A DNA stretch of 64,000 bases, from NCBI RefSeq assembly GCF_014652795.1, contig NZ_BMZM01000002.1:932025-996024 (forward strand), read 5' to 3'. Positions 52,427 through 60,945 of this stretch are shown piece by piece (position 1 is the stretch's first letter; the number at the start of each line of letters is the position of its first letter). The translations under genes and the position numbers were made by a program. This stretch comes from Kushneria pakistanensis. Its GTDB lineage: Bacteria; Pseudomonadota; Gammaproteobacteria; Pseudomonadales; Halomonadaceae. The notes below the pieces were generated by a model. The model searched no databases, was not told the origin of the DNA, and was given only the letters and a program-made list of their open reading frames with translations.

Positions 52427-53880
52427 CAGGCATGACACCGCTGTGGCTGACCCTTTTATATATAGCACTGGCGCTGTGGCTTGGCATTCGCGCCCGTCGC
52501 GGTCATGCCATGACAGCGCTCGAACAGTGGGGCGTGGCCGGGCGCAGCATGAACGCCATGGTGCTTTATCTGCTGATTGGCGCCGGCAGCGTCAGCGCCT
52601 ATACCTTCATGGGAGCACCGGGCTGGGCCTTCTCACGCGGCGTGGCGGTCTTTTATGTGGTGATCTATCTCTCCTATCTGGCGGTTGTGGCCTGGTATTT
52701 CGGTCCGAAGGTATGGACGCTGGGGGCGCGCTTTGGCCACGTGACCCAGGGCAGTGCCATCCGTGATCGTTTCGAAAGTACGGCGCTGGGCGCCCTGTCA
52801 GCGCTGGTCATGGCCATCGGCACGCTGGCCTACGCGGTACTGCAGACCATGGGGGCGGCCTACATTCTGGGGGTCATGAGTGGCGGACTCATTCCCGTGT
52901 GGGCCGGCGTGCTGCTCGTGCTCGGCGTGATGGGTACCTATCTCTATATCAGCGGGCAGCGGGCGATCGGCATGACCAACGCCTTTCAGGGCGGGCTCAT
53001 GCTGTTTGTGGCCTGGCTGGTGGGCATCTGGGCCGTGCATGATTTCACGGGTGACTGGACCACGGGTGCGCTCTTTGAGCGTCTGGCCACCGAGCGCCCC
53101 GAGTTCATGACCCTGCCGGGTGCCAGCGGCAACATGGGCTTTGCCTTCTGGACGACCTCGATCATCGTATCAATGCTCTCCTTTCTGCCGCCGGTCTGGA
53201 CGCAGTGGATGAGTGCGCGCTCGCGCGAGACCATCCGCCGCAGTGCGACCTGGCTGCCGACCTACTATGTGGTCATCCTGCCCATGGTGGTGGTCGGATT
53301 CATCGGCATCTTCACCCTGCCGACCCTGTCACGCGCCGATACGGTGGCACTTGAAATGGCGATGCAGACCATGCCGGTGTGGCTGACCGGGCTGCTGGGC
53401 GCCGGAACGCTGGCTGCGGCAATGTCCTCATGCGAGCCCTTCATCCACTCGGTGGCACTGTCGGTCACGCGTGATGTCATCCAGCCAGCCCTGCGCCTTG
53501 ATGACGCCGTGACCGGGCGACTGGCGCGCTGGATGCTCTTTCCGGTGCTGGCGCTGGTGGCCGTGCTGGCGATCAGCGAGCCCGGCAATCTGGTGATGAT
53601 CCTGCTGGTGGGGCTGGGGTTTGCCGCGCAGGTGCTGCCGGCGTTTATTGGCATGTTCTTCTGGTTTGGCGCGACCCGCAGCGGCGTCATGGCAGGCCTG
53701 CTGGCCGGGTTCGTGGTGACCTTTGCCTTTACCGTTGTCTGGCCCAATCCGCTGGGCGTGCACGCCGGCTTCTGGGGACTTTTGCTCAATCTGCCGCTGT
53801 TTGTGGCAGTGTCCCGACGCACCCGCCCGGCATCGACGCAGACACTGCAGCGCTTTTATGAAGTGGCGAGAACGTTTTGA
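52423..53880 (+). CDS. sodium:solute symporter (SSS family)
   Basis: A 485-residue carrier with about 13 membrane segments. It has the SSS hallmark stretches VAGRSMNAMVLYLLIGAGSVSAYTF, TMGAAYILG, QGGLMLFVAWLVG and LTGLLGAGTLAAAMSSCEPFIHSVALSVTRDV, the last being the Na2-site region. The solute cannot be told from sequence. It is the middle of a three-gene run joined by 4-base overlaps on both sides. Confidence 0.88.
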   Translation: MTGMTPLWLTLLYIALALWLGIRARRGHAMTALEQWGVAGRSMNAMVLYLLIGAGSVSAYTFMGAPGWAFSRGVAVFYVVIYLSYLAVVAWYFGPKVWTLGARFGHVTQGSAIRDRFESTALGALSALVMAIGTLAYAVLQTMGAAYILGVMSGGLIPVWAGVLLVLGVMGTYLYISGQRAIGMTNAFQGGLMLFVAWLVGIWAVHDFTGDWTTGALFERLATERPEFMTLPGASGNMGFAFWTTSIIVSMLSFLPPVWTQWMSARSRETIRRSATWLPTYYVVILPMVVVGFIGIFTLPTLSRADTVALEMAMQTMPVWLTGLLGAGTLAAAMSSCEPFIHSVALSVTRDVIQPALRLDDAVTGRLARWMLFPVLALVAVLAISEPGNLVMILLVGLGFAAQVLPAFIGMFFWFGATRSGVMAGLLAGFVVTFAFTVVWPNPLGVHAGFWGLLLNLPLFVAVSRRTRPASTQTLQRFYEVARTF

Positions 53881-54782
53881 AACAACACGGCAAATACCCA
53901 TGGCTGCGGTGGTGTTTTTTGCTGCTATGGCTGCCGGTACTGGCCGGCTGCTCGGGCGTGGGCATCATCAATGCCCTGACGCCTGGCGGACAGACGCAAG
54001 CGTTTGAGGCGATCGCCTACGGCGAGGCACCGCGCCAGCGCCTGGACATCTATCGACCACAGGATGCCGATGGAAATGCACCGGTGGTGGTGTTTTTCTA
54101 CGGCGGCACCTGGCGGGAAGGGGCGCGCGAGGACTACCGCTTTGTCGGTCGGGCGCTGGCCTCCTGCGGCATCGTGGCAGTGGTGGCGGACTACCGGCTC
54201 TACCCCGAGGTGCGCTATCCGGACTTCGTCGAGGACAGCGCGCAGGTGCTGGCCTGGGCCTATCGCCATATTGATCGGTATGGCGGCGACGCACACCGGC
54301 TCTTTGTTATGGGTCACAGCGCCGGGGCCTATAACGCCGCCATGGTGGCGCTGGATGCGCGCTGGCTGGCGGCGCAGTCGCTGTCACCCGACATTCTGGC
54401 CGGCTGGATCGGTCTGGCAGGGCCCTACGACTTTCTGCCGATCACCAATGAGGATGCCCGCCCGGTCTTTGAGTGGCCGAACACGCCACCGGATACCCAG
54501 CCCATCGAACACGCAAGCGAGCGCTCCCCGCCGGCGCTGCTTGTGGCCTCGCACCGGGATACCACGGTCAACCCGGAGCGCAATACGGCCGGCATGGCGC
54601 GTGCGCTGCGCTCGTACGGCGTTGCCGTGACCGAGCGCTACGCCGATCGTACCAGTCATGTCACGCTGATCGCGGCGCTGGCCTGGCCCCTGCGCTGGCT
54701 GGGGCCGGTACTTGATGAGATCGATATGTTCGTGCATGACACCCGGCCTCGTGCCGAGGCCGGGCCGGCCAGCGCTCAGTGA
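53877..54782 (+). CDS. lipoprotein alpha/beta hydrolase (esterase-lipase type)
   Basis: A 301-residue protein with a lipoprotein signal ending LAGC (C25) and an alpha/beta-hydrolase fold of the BD-FAE/Aes type: FFYGGTWREG (oxyanion), VADYRLYPEVRYP, and the nucleophile elbow MGHSAGAYNAAM (serine). Later SHRDTTVNPE and SHVTLI supply the acid and histidine. Start is a TTG at 53877 that overlaps the symporter stop (TTGA), with GGCGAG before it. It ends with a 7-base tail-to-tail overlap with the CPA1 antiporter. Confidence 0.85.
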   Translation: MKQHGKYPWLRWCFLLLWLPVLAGCSGVGIINALTPGGQTQAFEAIAYGEAPRQRLDIYRPQDADGNAPVVVFFYGGTWREGAREDYRFVGRALASCGIVAVVADYRLYPEVRYPDFVEDSAQVLAWAYRHIDRYGGDAHRLFVMGHSAGAYNAAMVALDARWLAAQSLSPDILAGWIGLAGPYDFLPITNEDARPVFEWPNTPPDTQPIEHASERSPPALLVASHRDTTVNPERNTAGMARALRSYGVAVTERYADRTSHVTLIAALAWPLRWLGPVLDEIDMFVHDTRPRAEAGPASAQ

Positions 54783-56452
54783 TGGGCATGGCCGGTGTCG
54801 CCGGTCAGCGCCGTTTCTGCCAGATCCACCTCCCGCACCAGCTTTCGCAGCACATCATCGTTGATGTGGTGCTTGCCGCGCAGTCGATAGTACTCCCGGC
54901 GCTCGGCGCGCAGGGCTTCCACGCGGGTTTCCCGCTCCAGTGCACGAATGGCCTCAAGTCGTGGGGTAGGCACGGTGTTGTCGCCCAGCTCCAGGCGCTG
55001 GCGATACCAGGTCATCAGCTGTGAGCTGATGTCGTTGAAGGCAATGATGAAATCTTCACTGTGATGTTCACGGGTAAAGGTTTCCGCCCGCTGATGGTGA
55101 AAGTCTTCGATGCGCCGAATGGCCGCTTCGGCCGCGGCAATCCGGGCGCGACGCTCCTCTTCGAACTCGTGGGTATCACGGGGCAGATCAAGATTTTTCA
55201 GCACCAGCGGCAGGCCGATACTGCCAGTGATCAGGGTGAACATGATCACGCCGGTGGCCAGAAAGATCAGAAGCTCCCGCGCCGGAAAGGGCGTGCCGTC
55301 GTTCATCAGCTGCGGCAGCGAGAGCGCTGCGGCCAGCGTGATGGTGCCGCGAATGCCGGCAAGCGTGGCGGCCAGCATGACCCGCATCGAGATCGCCGCA
55401 CCGCGTTTTCCCGAGAACAGACGCTGCAGCCAGGTGGCGCTCAGCACCCAGACAAACCGCGAAAGCAGCAGCGCGATCGAGATCACCGCCACATAGCCCA
55501 GCAGACGCAGAAACTCGTAGTCGCCCACGTCATGCAGCGAGTGGTCCAGCGCGCCGCCGACGATATCCGGCAGCTGAAACCCCAGCAGCAAAAACACCAG
55601 CGCGTTGAGCGTAAATTCCAGCATCTCCCACACGCTTTTGGTCTGCATGCGCATGTTGATCTGGCTTTCGCGCTTTAGATCCGTGCGGTTGATGACCATG
55701 CCGGCGGCCACCGCGGCCAGGATGCCGGACATGCCAAAGTGCTCGGCCAGCAGATAGGCGGCAAAGGGCAGAAGCAGCAGCAGTAAAAGAATCTGAATGG
55801 TGGAGCCTTCGCCCAGATGACGCTCGATCAGTCGCGTACGGATCACGTTGAATACCAGCGCCACCGCCGCGCCTACCAAAAGCCCGCCGATGGAGATGAT
55901 GAAAAAGCCCAGGGTGGCATCCACCACCGAGAAGGTGCCGGTCAACGCAGCGGCGACGGCAAACTTGAAGGCAACGAGGCCCGAGGCGTCATTCATCAGC
56001 GACTCGCCTTCCAGAATGCGCATCAGACGCGGCGGCACCGGCAGGCGCCCCGAAATGGCCGACACCGCCACGGCATCGGTCGGGGAGAGAATGGCGGCAA
56101 GCGCAAAACAGACCGGCAGCGGCAGCGCCGGCAACAGCCAGTGAATGAAGCTGCCCACACCCAGCACGGTAAAGAGTACAAGGCCCAGCGCCAGCGCCAG
56201 GATCGGCCCACGCAGCACCATGAACTCACGCTGTGGAAAGCGTCGGGCATCGGCAAAGAGCAGCGGGGCGATGAATACCAGCAAAAAGAGCTCGGGTTCG
56301 AGTTCCACGTTCAGATTGATGCCCGGCAGGGCCAGCAGGGCACCAAAGGCGATCTGCACCAGCGGCGTGGGCAAGGCGGGCAGGAAGCGGGCAGCGACAC
56401 CGGTGGCGGAGGCCACCAGCAGCAGGATCAGTACGAGAAAGACGGCATCCAT
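54776..56452 (-). CDS. CPA1-family Na+/H+ antiporter (second of two)
   Basis: A 558-residue CPA1 antiporter with about 12 membrane segments and a soluble C-terminal tail of roughly 150 residues. The family core is plain: PLLFADARRFP, SPTDAVAVSAISGRLPVPPRLMRILEGESLMNDASGLVAFKFAVA-type segment with the ND ion site, and GIRGTITLAAALSLP. It exchanges Na+ (or K+) for H+ across the inner membrane. It lies 121 bases behind its paralogue; a perfect hairpin sits between. The tail carries REYYRLRGKHHINDDVLRKLVREVDL, shared with the paralogue. Confidence 0.92.
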   Translation of the reverse strand: MDAVFLVLILLLVASATGVAARFLPALPTPLVQIAFGALLALPGINLNVELEPELFLLVFIAPLLFADARRFPQREFMVLRGPILALALGLVLFTVLGVGSFIHWLLPALPLPVCFALAAILSPTDAVAVSAISGRLPVPPRLMRILEGESLMNDASGLVAFKFAVAAALTGTFSVVDATLGFFIISIGGLLVGAAVALVFNVIRTRLIERHLGEGSTIQILLLLLLLPFAAYLLAEHFGMSGILAAVAAGMVINRTDLKRESQINMRMQTKSVWEMLEFTLNALVFLLLGFQLPDIVGGALDHSLHDVGDYEFLRLLGYVAVISIALLLSRFVWVLSATWLQRLFSGKRGAAISMRVMLAATLAGIRGTITLAAALSLPQLMNDGTPFPARELLIFLATGVIMFTLITGSIGLPLVLKNLDLPRDTHEFEEERRARIAAAEAAIRRIEDFHHQRAETFTREHHSEDFIIAFNDISSQLMTWYRQRLELGDNTVPTPRLEAIRALERETRVEALRAERREYYRLRGKHHINDDVLRKLVREVDLAETALTGDTGHAHH

Positions 56453-56540
56453 GGGTTCAGACTATCGGTAGCTTGAAGGGGCGCGGTTCCCTGACACAGG
56501 GCGCGGCGCAGCATAGCGTATTTATCGGCAGGACAAGGAG

Positions 56541-56565
56541 TGCCGACAACACGGTGTTGTCGGCA
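56541..56565. repeat. 11-bp inverted repeat between the two antiporter genes
   Basis: TGCCGACAACA and TGTTGTCGGCA are perfect arms around CGG. It lies 9 bases past the stop of the first antiporter. No T-run follows in either direction, so it is an mRNA hairpin or weak attenuator rather than a standard terminator. Confidence 0.6.
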
Positions 56566-56573
56566 TCCTGCGC

Positions 56574-58235
56574 TCAACGCTTGCCACGATTCGTCAGTGC
56601 CATTTCGACCAGATCCAGCTCCCGCACCAGCCGACGCAGGGTGTCATCATCGATCTGATGGATCGAGCGCAGGCGATAATATTCACGCCGCTCGGCGCGT
56701 ATGGCCGTCAGGCGCATCTCGCGGGAAAAGCGCTGATCATGCTCGTGACGCTCGGAGCTCGAACGCTTGTCATTGATGCTCATCAGGTTGCGGTAGTAGC
56801 TGATCAGACGGGCGCTGACCTCGGTCAGCACCGAGCGTTCAAGTTCCGTGTCGTGTTCCTTTTGGGCTTCGTGATACCAGCTTTCGATGGCCTCGATGGC
56901 GGCAAGCGAGGCGGCGTGGCGCGCCGAGCGGGCCTCTTCGTCGCGCCAGCTGTCGTCGGGTTTGTCCATGCGCCGCAGCAGCAGGGGCAGGGTGATACTG
57001 CCCAGCAGCAGTGTGAAGAGGATGACACCGGTGGCCAGGAAGATCACCAGATCCCGCCCCGGGAAGGCCTCGCCATTGGGCAGCGTCAGCGGCAGTGACA
57101 GCGCCGCGGCCAGCGTAATGGTGCCGCGAATGCCGGCCAGGGTGCCCACGGCCATGACGCCGCTGGACAGGGGCACATGTGCCGTGCGCCGACGCCGTGA
57201 CGAGAATCTCGAGAGATAGATCGCGGCCATGATCCAGACAAGCCGGAGCAGCATCAGCGCCAGCGAGATCAGAACGACATAAAGCACCAGCTCCTGCAGG
57301 TCGAAGCTGCGGTCATTGTTGAGAGAGACTTCAACGGCCCCGCCAATGATGTCCGGCAGCTGCAGGCCCAGCAGCAAAAACACCATCGCATTGAGCAAAA
57401 AGGTCAGGATTTCCCAGAAGTGGTTCATCTGCATGCGGGTGCGGGTCTGGGCGTAACGCTTGAGCTCGGTGCGGTTGATGGTAATACCGGCCGAGACGGC
57501 GGCCAGAATGCCGGAGCCTTCCAGATGTTCGGCGATCAGGTAGGCGGCAAAGGGAATCATCAGCATGACCAGCAGGATTTCGGTCGAGGATTCGGTCCCG
57601 CGCCTGTCGATCAGCTTGCGACGGATGGTCGAGAAGATAAAGGCCAGCCCGATCCCGACCGAGATGCCGATAAAGGTGATCAGGGCAAACTGGAGGCTGA
57701 CCTGGCCAATGGAGAAGGCGCCGGTCATGGCCGCAGCCACGGCAAACTTGAGCGAGACCAAAGCTGATGCATCGTTCATCAGCGACTCGCCCTCAAGAAT
57801 GTGCATCAGTCGCGGCGGCACACCCAGCTTGCCTGAAATGGCCGAGACCGCCACGGCATCGGTGGGGGAGAGGATGGCGGCCAGCGCAAAGCACACTGCC
57901 AACGGCAGGTTGGGCAACAGCCAGTGAATCAGAAGGCCCGCGCCTACCACGGTAAACAGTACCAGCCCTACGGCAAGCGCAATGATCGGGTGGCGCAGCG
58001 AGGTCAGTTCACGCTGGGGAAACTGCCAGGCATCAGCAAACAGCAGCGGCGGCACGAACAGCAGCATGAAGGTTTCGGGTTCCAGGTTGATATCCAGTGG
58101 CGTATTCAACCAGGCAAGCAGGGCGCCTATCGCGATCTGTAAAATGGGCAGGGGAATGCGCGGCATGAAACGTGCCAGGATGCCGCTGCCGGCCGCGACC
58201 AGAATCAGCGCCAAAGCCAGTAAAACAATATGCAT
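56574..58235 (-). CDS. CPA1-family Na+/H+ antiporter (first of two)
   Basis: A 553-residue paralogue of the next antiporter with the same core: PLLFADAWQFP, SPTDAVAVSAISGKLGVPPRLMHILEGESLMNDASALVSLKFAVA-type segment, and GIRGTITLAAALSLP. The C-terminal tail also carries REYYRLRSIHQIDDDTLRRLVRELDL. The frame opens at 58307; the ATG at 58235 with AGGA 8 bases before it starts directly with the first membrane segment and is preferred. The pair is an old tandem duplication. Confidence 0.92.
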   Translation of the reverse strand: MHIVLLALALILVAAGSGILARFMPRIPLPILQIAIGALLAWLNTPLDINLEPETFMLLFVPPLLFADAWQFPQRELTSLRHPIIALAVGLVLFTVVGAGLLIHWLLPNLPLAVCFALAAILSPTDAVAVSAISGKLGVPPRLMHILEGESLMNDASALVSLKFAVAAAMTGAFSIGQVSLQFALITFIGISVGIGLAFIFSTIRRKLIDRRGTESSTEILLVMLMIPFAAYLIAEHLEGSGILAAVSAGITINRTELKRYAQTRTRMQMNHFWEILTFLLNAMVFLLLGLQLPDIIGGAVEVSLNNDRSFDLQELVLYVVLISLALMLLRLVWIMAAIYLSRFSSRRRRTAHVPLSSGVMAVGTLAGIRGTITLAAALSLPLTLPNGEAFPGRDLVIFLATGVILFTLLLGSITLPLLLRRMDKPDDSWRDEEARSARHAASLAAIEAIESWYHEAQKEHDTELERSVLTEVSARLISYYRNLMSINDKRSSSERHEHDQRFSREMRLTAIRAERREYYRLRSIHQIDDDTLRRLVRELDLVEMALTNRGKR

Positions 58236-58375
58236 CAATGACGTCCTGTCATGTTGTTCCTGTTGTTTTGAGAGATGCCGGAGCAGGAAGTTGCATGCTT
58301 CCGGCATGAAAGGCGGTTGTCATGGTGCGATGACCATGAGGTGAAGCGGTATAACAAATGACATAGGCGTTGAAC

Positions 58376-58405
58376 AAAAAACCGGCACCTCAGTTGAGAT
58401 GCCGG
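58376..58405 (-). terminator. rho-independent terminator of the reductase/DJ-1 operon
   Basis: CCGGCACCTCA pairs with TGAGATGCCGG (one wobble); on the minus strand six Ts follow. It lies behind the first DJ-1 gene. Confidence 0.85.
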
Positions 58406-58449
58406 CAGATGCTGTCGATTCGTGCACGCAGCACGAAAGGGCAGAAGGA

Positions 58450-59010
58450 TCAGGCGTGCTGCTGGCGGTGACGCCCTTCCTTGATCTCTTCAATCAGCTT
58501 GTTGTTGAAGGCATTGAGATCCTTCGGGGTGCGGCTGGTCACCAGCGCGCTGTCGCAGACCACTTCGCTGTCTTCCCACTGGGCGCCGGCATTTTTCAGA
58601 TCCTGGGCGATGGTATGGACTGACGTCATCCGACGCCCTTCGACCACTTCGGCATTGATCAGAATCCAGGGCGCATGGCAGATGGCGCCGACCGGCTTGC
58701 CGGCCTTGAAGAAGTCGCGCACAAAGCCGAGCGCCTGGTCGTTGGTGCGCAGCGTATCCGGGTTGAACTGCCCGCCGGGCAGCATCAGGGCGTCGTAGTC
58801 ATCGGCACTGACCTCATCAAGGGTCTTGTCGACCGGATAGGTCTCGCCCCAGTCAGTCTCTGCCCAGGCCTTGATACCACCGCTTTCAGGCGCGATGACA
58901 TGCACCTCAAGACCCTGTGATTCCAGTGCCTTTTTGGGTGAGGTCAGCTCGGCCTCTTCAAAGCCGTTGGTAGCCAGAATGGCAACTTTAGTGCCTTTAA
59001 GTTCGCTCAT
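58450..59010 (-). CDS. DJ-1/PfpI-family protein (copy A)
   Basis: A 186-residue DJ-1/PfpI protein with the conserved glutamate (E18/E19 in GFEEAEL), the reactive cysteine C111 in the nucleophile elbow AICHAPW, and H112. Such proteins act as glyoxalase III-type enzymes, protein/nucleotide deglycases or general stress proteins. GGAGGAC precedes the ATG at 59010. It is paired with the aldo/keto reductase just upstream, and both have a second copy next door. Confidence 0.9.
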   Translation of the reverse strand: MSELKGTKVAILATNGFEEAELTSPKKALESQGLEVHVIAPESGGIKAWAETDWGETYPVDKTLDEVSADDYDALMLPGGQFNPDTLRTNDQALGFVRDFFKAGKPVGAICHAPWILINAEVVEGRRMTSVHTIAQDLKNAGAQWEDSEVVCDSALVTSRTPKDLNAFNNKLIEEIKEGRHRQQHA

Positions 59011-59037
59011 GTCAACGTCCTCCATGTCGTTGAGAAG

Positions 59038-59064
59038 GCGATAACAATCAGTGGTCGTTATCGC
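59038..59064 (-). repeat. hairpin between aldo/keto reductase A and DJ-1 A
   Basis: GCGATAAC and GTTATCGC form a perfect 8-bp stem with an 11-base loop, in the 78-base gap of a two-gene unit. No T-run follows in the direction of transcription, so it may protect or separate the messages rather than end them. Confidence 0.55.
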
Positions 59065-59088
59065 GAAAAAATGTCCTGCACGTTCGTG

Positions 59089-60087
59089 CTATAGCTCGCT
59101 GGCCAGCGGCGGTGCCATAAAGCCTTCAGGGCCGAAGGATTCGCCAATGTGCTGCGCGATGATGCGATCAATCTCGCGCATGGTGTCGTCATCGATCTGA
59201 AAGTCCCACAGTTCACTGACGACATTGAGCTGCTCGGGATCGCGCGCCGCCCAGATGGGCAGGTGGGTTTCACCACGGTCGATCAGCCAGCGCAGTGCCA
59301 GATGAATGACCCGCTTGTCAAAGCGCTCGCGTGCCAGCGTATCGAGTGCCTGAACCGCCTGCTGATAATGTTCCATATGCGGCGACTGGAACTTGGGGTC
59401 CATGCTGCGCACATCAATATCGCGGTCCTTGTCCTGCGGGGCGGCCGTGGACAGCAGTCCGCGGCACAATGCACTGTAGGTCATGACGGCGATATCACGG
59501 CCTTCAAGCACCGGTTCAAGCGAAGTCAGCGTCTGCTGTTCAAACAGATTGAAGGGCGGCTGGATCACATCGACCGGACAGACCTGTTCAAACGCAGCGA
59601 TCTGGTCGACCGTGAAATTGCTGACACCGACGGCACGAATCCTGCCGCTTTCCTTGATCTGGCGCATCGCCTCGGCGGTTTCCGCCATGGGCGTGGACGG
59701 GTCCGGCCAGTGGACGTGGAAGATATCGATGTAGTCGGTCTGAAGACGCTTGAGCGCCAGGTCGATCTCTTCTGTCAGGCGGGCACGGCTGCCATCGCGA
59801 TAAAGGCTGCCATCCTGCGTCCAGTTGATGGCGCACTTGTCGGACAGCAGAATGCGATCACGATTGCCGGCCTGTTTGACGGCGCGGCCTACCAGCTCCT
59901 GCGCCTTGCCATAACCGTAGTCGTTGGCAGTATCGATACAGGTAAAGCCGCTGTCGAAGGCCCTCTGCAGGGTGCGCAGGGATTTTTGCTCATCGGTACC
60001 ACCCCAGAGGGCGCCACCAATGGGCCACGTGCCAAGCGCCAGCGCGCTTGAGGTCATGTCGGTACCGGGAAGCTTCACGTATTCCAT
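59089..60087 (-). CDS. aldo/keto reductase (copy A)
   Basis: A 332-residue aldo/keto reductase. The tetrad is D52, Y57, K84 and H126 (VHWPD). It has LALGTWPIGGALWGG near the start and GVSNFTVDQIAAFEQVCP in the middle. The C-terminus ends in FMAPPLASEL, echoing the MAPPTRNEA end of copy B. The ATG at 60087 has GGAGGTGG before it. Likely reduces small reactive carbonyls (inference from the DJ-1 partner). Confidence 0.92.
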   Translation of the reverse strand: MEYVKLPGTDMTSSALALGTWPIGGALWGGTDEQKSLRTLQRAFDSGFTCIDTANDYGYGKAQELVGRAVKQAGNRDRILLSDKCAINWTQDGSLYRDGSRARLTEEIDLALKRLQTDYIDIFHVHWPDPSTPMAETAEAMRQIKESGRIRAVGVSNFTVDQIAAFEQVCPVDVIQPPFNLFEQQTLTSLEPVLEGRDIAVMTYSALCRGLLSTAAPQDKDRDIDVRSMDPKFQSPHMEHYQQAVQALDTLARERFDKRVIHLALRWLIDRGETHLPIWAARDPEQLNVVSELWDFQIDDDTMREIDRIIAQHIGESFGPEGFMAPPLASEL

Positions 60088-60154
60088 GTGACTTGCCACC
60101 TCCATGTGTCGGAACTACAGACCGGCAGCCCCAAAAGGCACTGCCGGGAAGGGC

Positions 60155-60718
60155 TTACGCGTGCTGCTTGCGATGACGCCCTTCATGAATCTCTTCGATC
60201 ATCTTGCTGCAGAAGGCATCCAGATCCTTTGGCAGGCGGCTGGTGACAAACGCGCTGTCGCAGACGACTTCGCTGTCTTCCCATTTGGCGCCGGCGTTTT
60301 CCAGATCCTTTTGCAGCGAAGGGACCGAGGTCATGCGACGACCGTCGACTACGCCTGCGTTGATCAGGGTCCAGGCCGCATGGCAGATGGCGCCGACCGG
60401 CTTGCCTTCCTTGAAAAAGTCGCGGGCAAAGGTCAGGGCCTTCTCGTTGGTGCGCAGGCTGTCCGGGTTGATCACGCCGCCCGGCAGGACAAGGGCGTGA
60501 TAGTCATGCGCGCTGACCTCATCAAGGCTCTTGTCGACGCTGTACTCCTCGCCCCACTGCGTTTCGGCCCAGGCACGAATGGTGCCGCGCTCGGGCGCCA
60601 CAACGTGCACCTCGATGCCTTCCGCGGCCAGCGTAGCCTTTGGTACGGCCAGTTCGGATTCTTCAAAGCCGTCGGTGGCCATGATGGCAACACGTACACC
60701 CATTAGATCCTGACTCAT
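60155..60718 (-). CDS. DJ-1/PfpI-family protein (copy B)
   Basis: A 187-residue paralogue of copy A, aligning along its whole length: GFEESEL with the conserved glutamate, C112-H113 in AICHAAW, and the same EDSEVVCDSA.VTSR.PKDL.AF tail ending in GRHRKQHA (copy A: GRHRQQHA). GGGGGAAA precedes the ATG at 60718. It follows aldo/keto reductase B on the minus strand. Confidence 0.9.
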   Translation of the reverse strand: MSQDLMGVRVAIMATDGFEESELAVPKATLAAEGIEVHVVAPERGTIRAWAETQWGEEYSVDKSLDEVSAHDYHALVLPGGVINPDSLRTNEKALTFARDFFKEGKPVGAICHAAWTLINAGVVDGRRMTSVPSLQKDLENAGAKWEDSEVVCDSAFVTSRLPKDLDAFCSKMIEEIHEGRHRKQHA

Positions 60719-60858
60719 GATTTCCCCCAATCCTTTGGTGGTTTCAAATATGTGCCTTCAATCGACCTGAGGCCGAAAGAAAGGCATTTCAAGGGTAGTG
60801 CACTGCCGTGTCCTGCTCGTGATGAAAATGTTTTCATGCATCAAGGACACGACTGTTT

Positions 60859-60945
60859 TTACGCTTCGTTCCTCGTCGGCGGCGCCATCCTTTCCAGCAA
60901 CACCTTCATGTCGCCTTACGCCTCGTTCCTCGTCGGCGGCGCCAT
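60859..60945. repeat. 30-bp direct repeat at the 3' end of aldo/keto reductase B
   Basis: The last 30 bp of the reductase B gene, encoding MAPPTRNEA-stop (60916-60945), recur 57 bp downstream (60859-60888) with one mismatch. The offset is 19 codons, so the second copy is in the same frame and encodes the same nine residues and stop. Confidence 0.85.
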
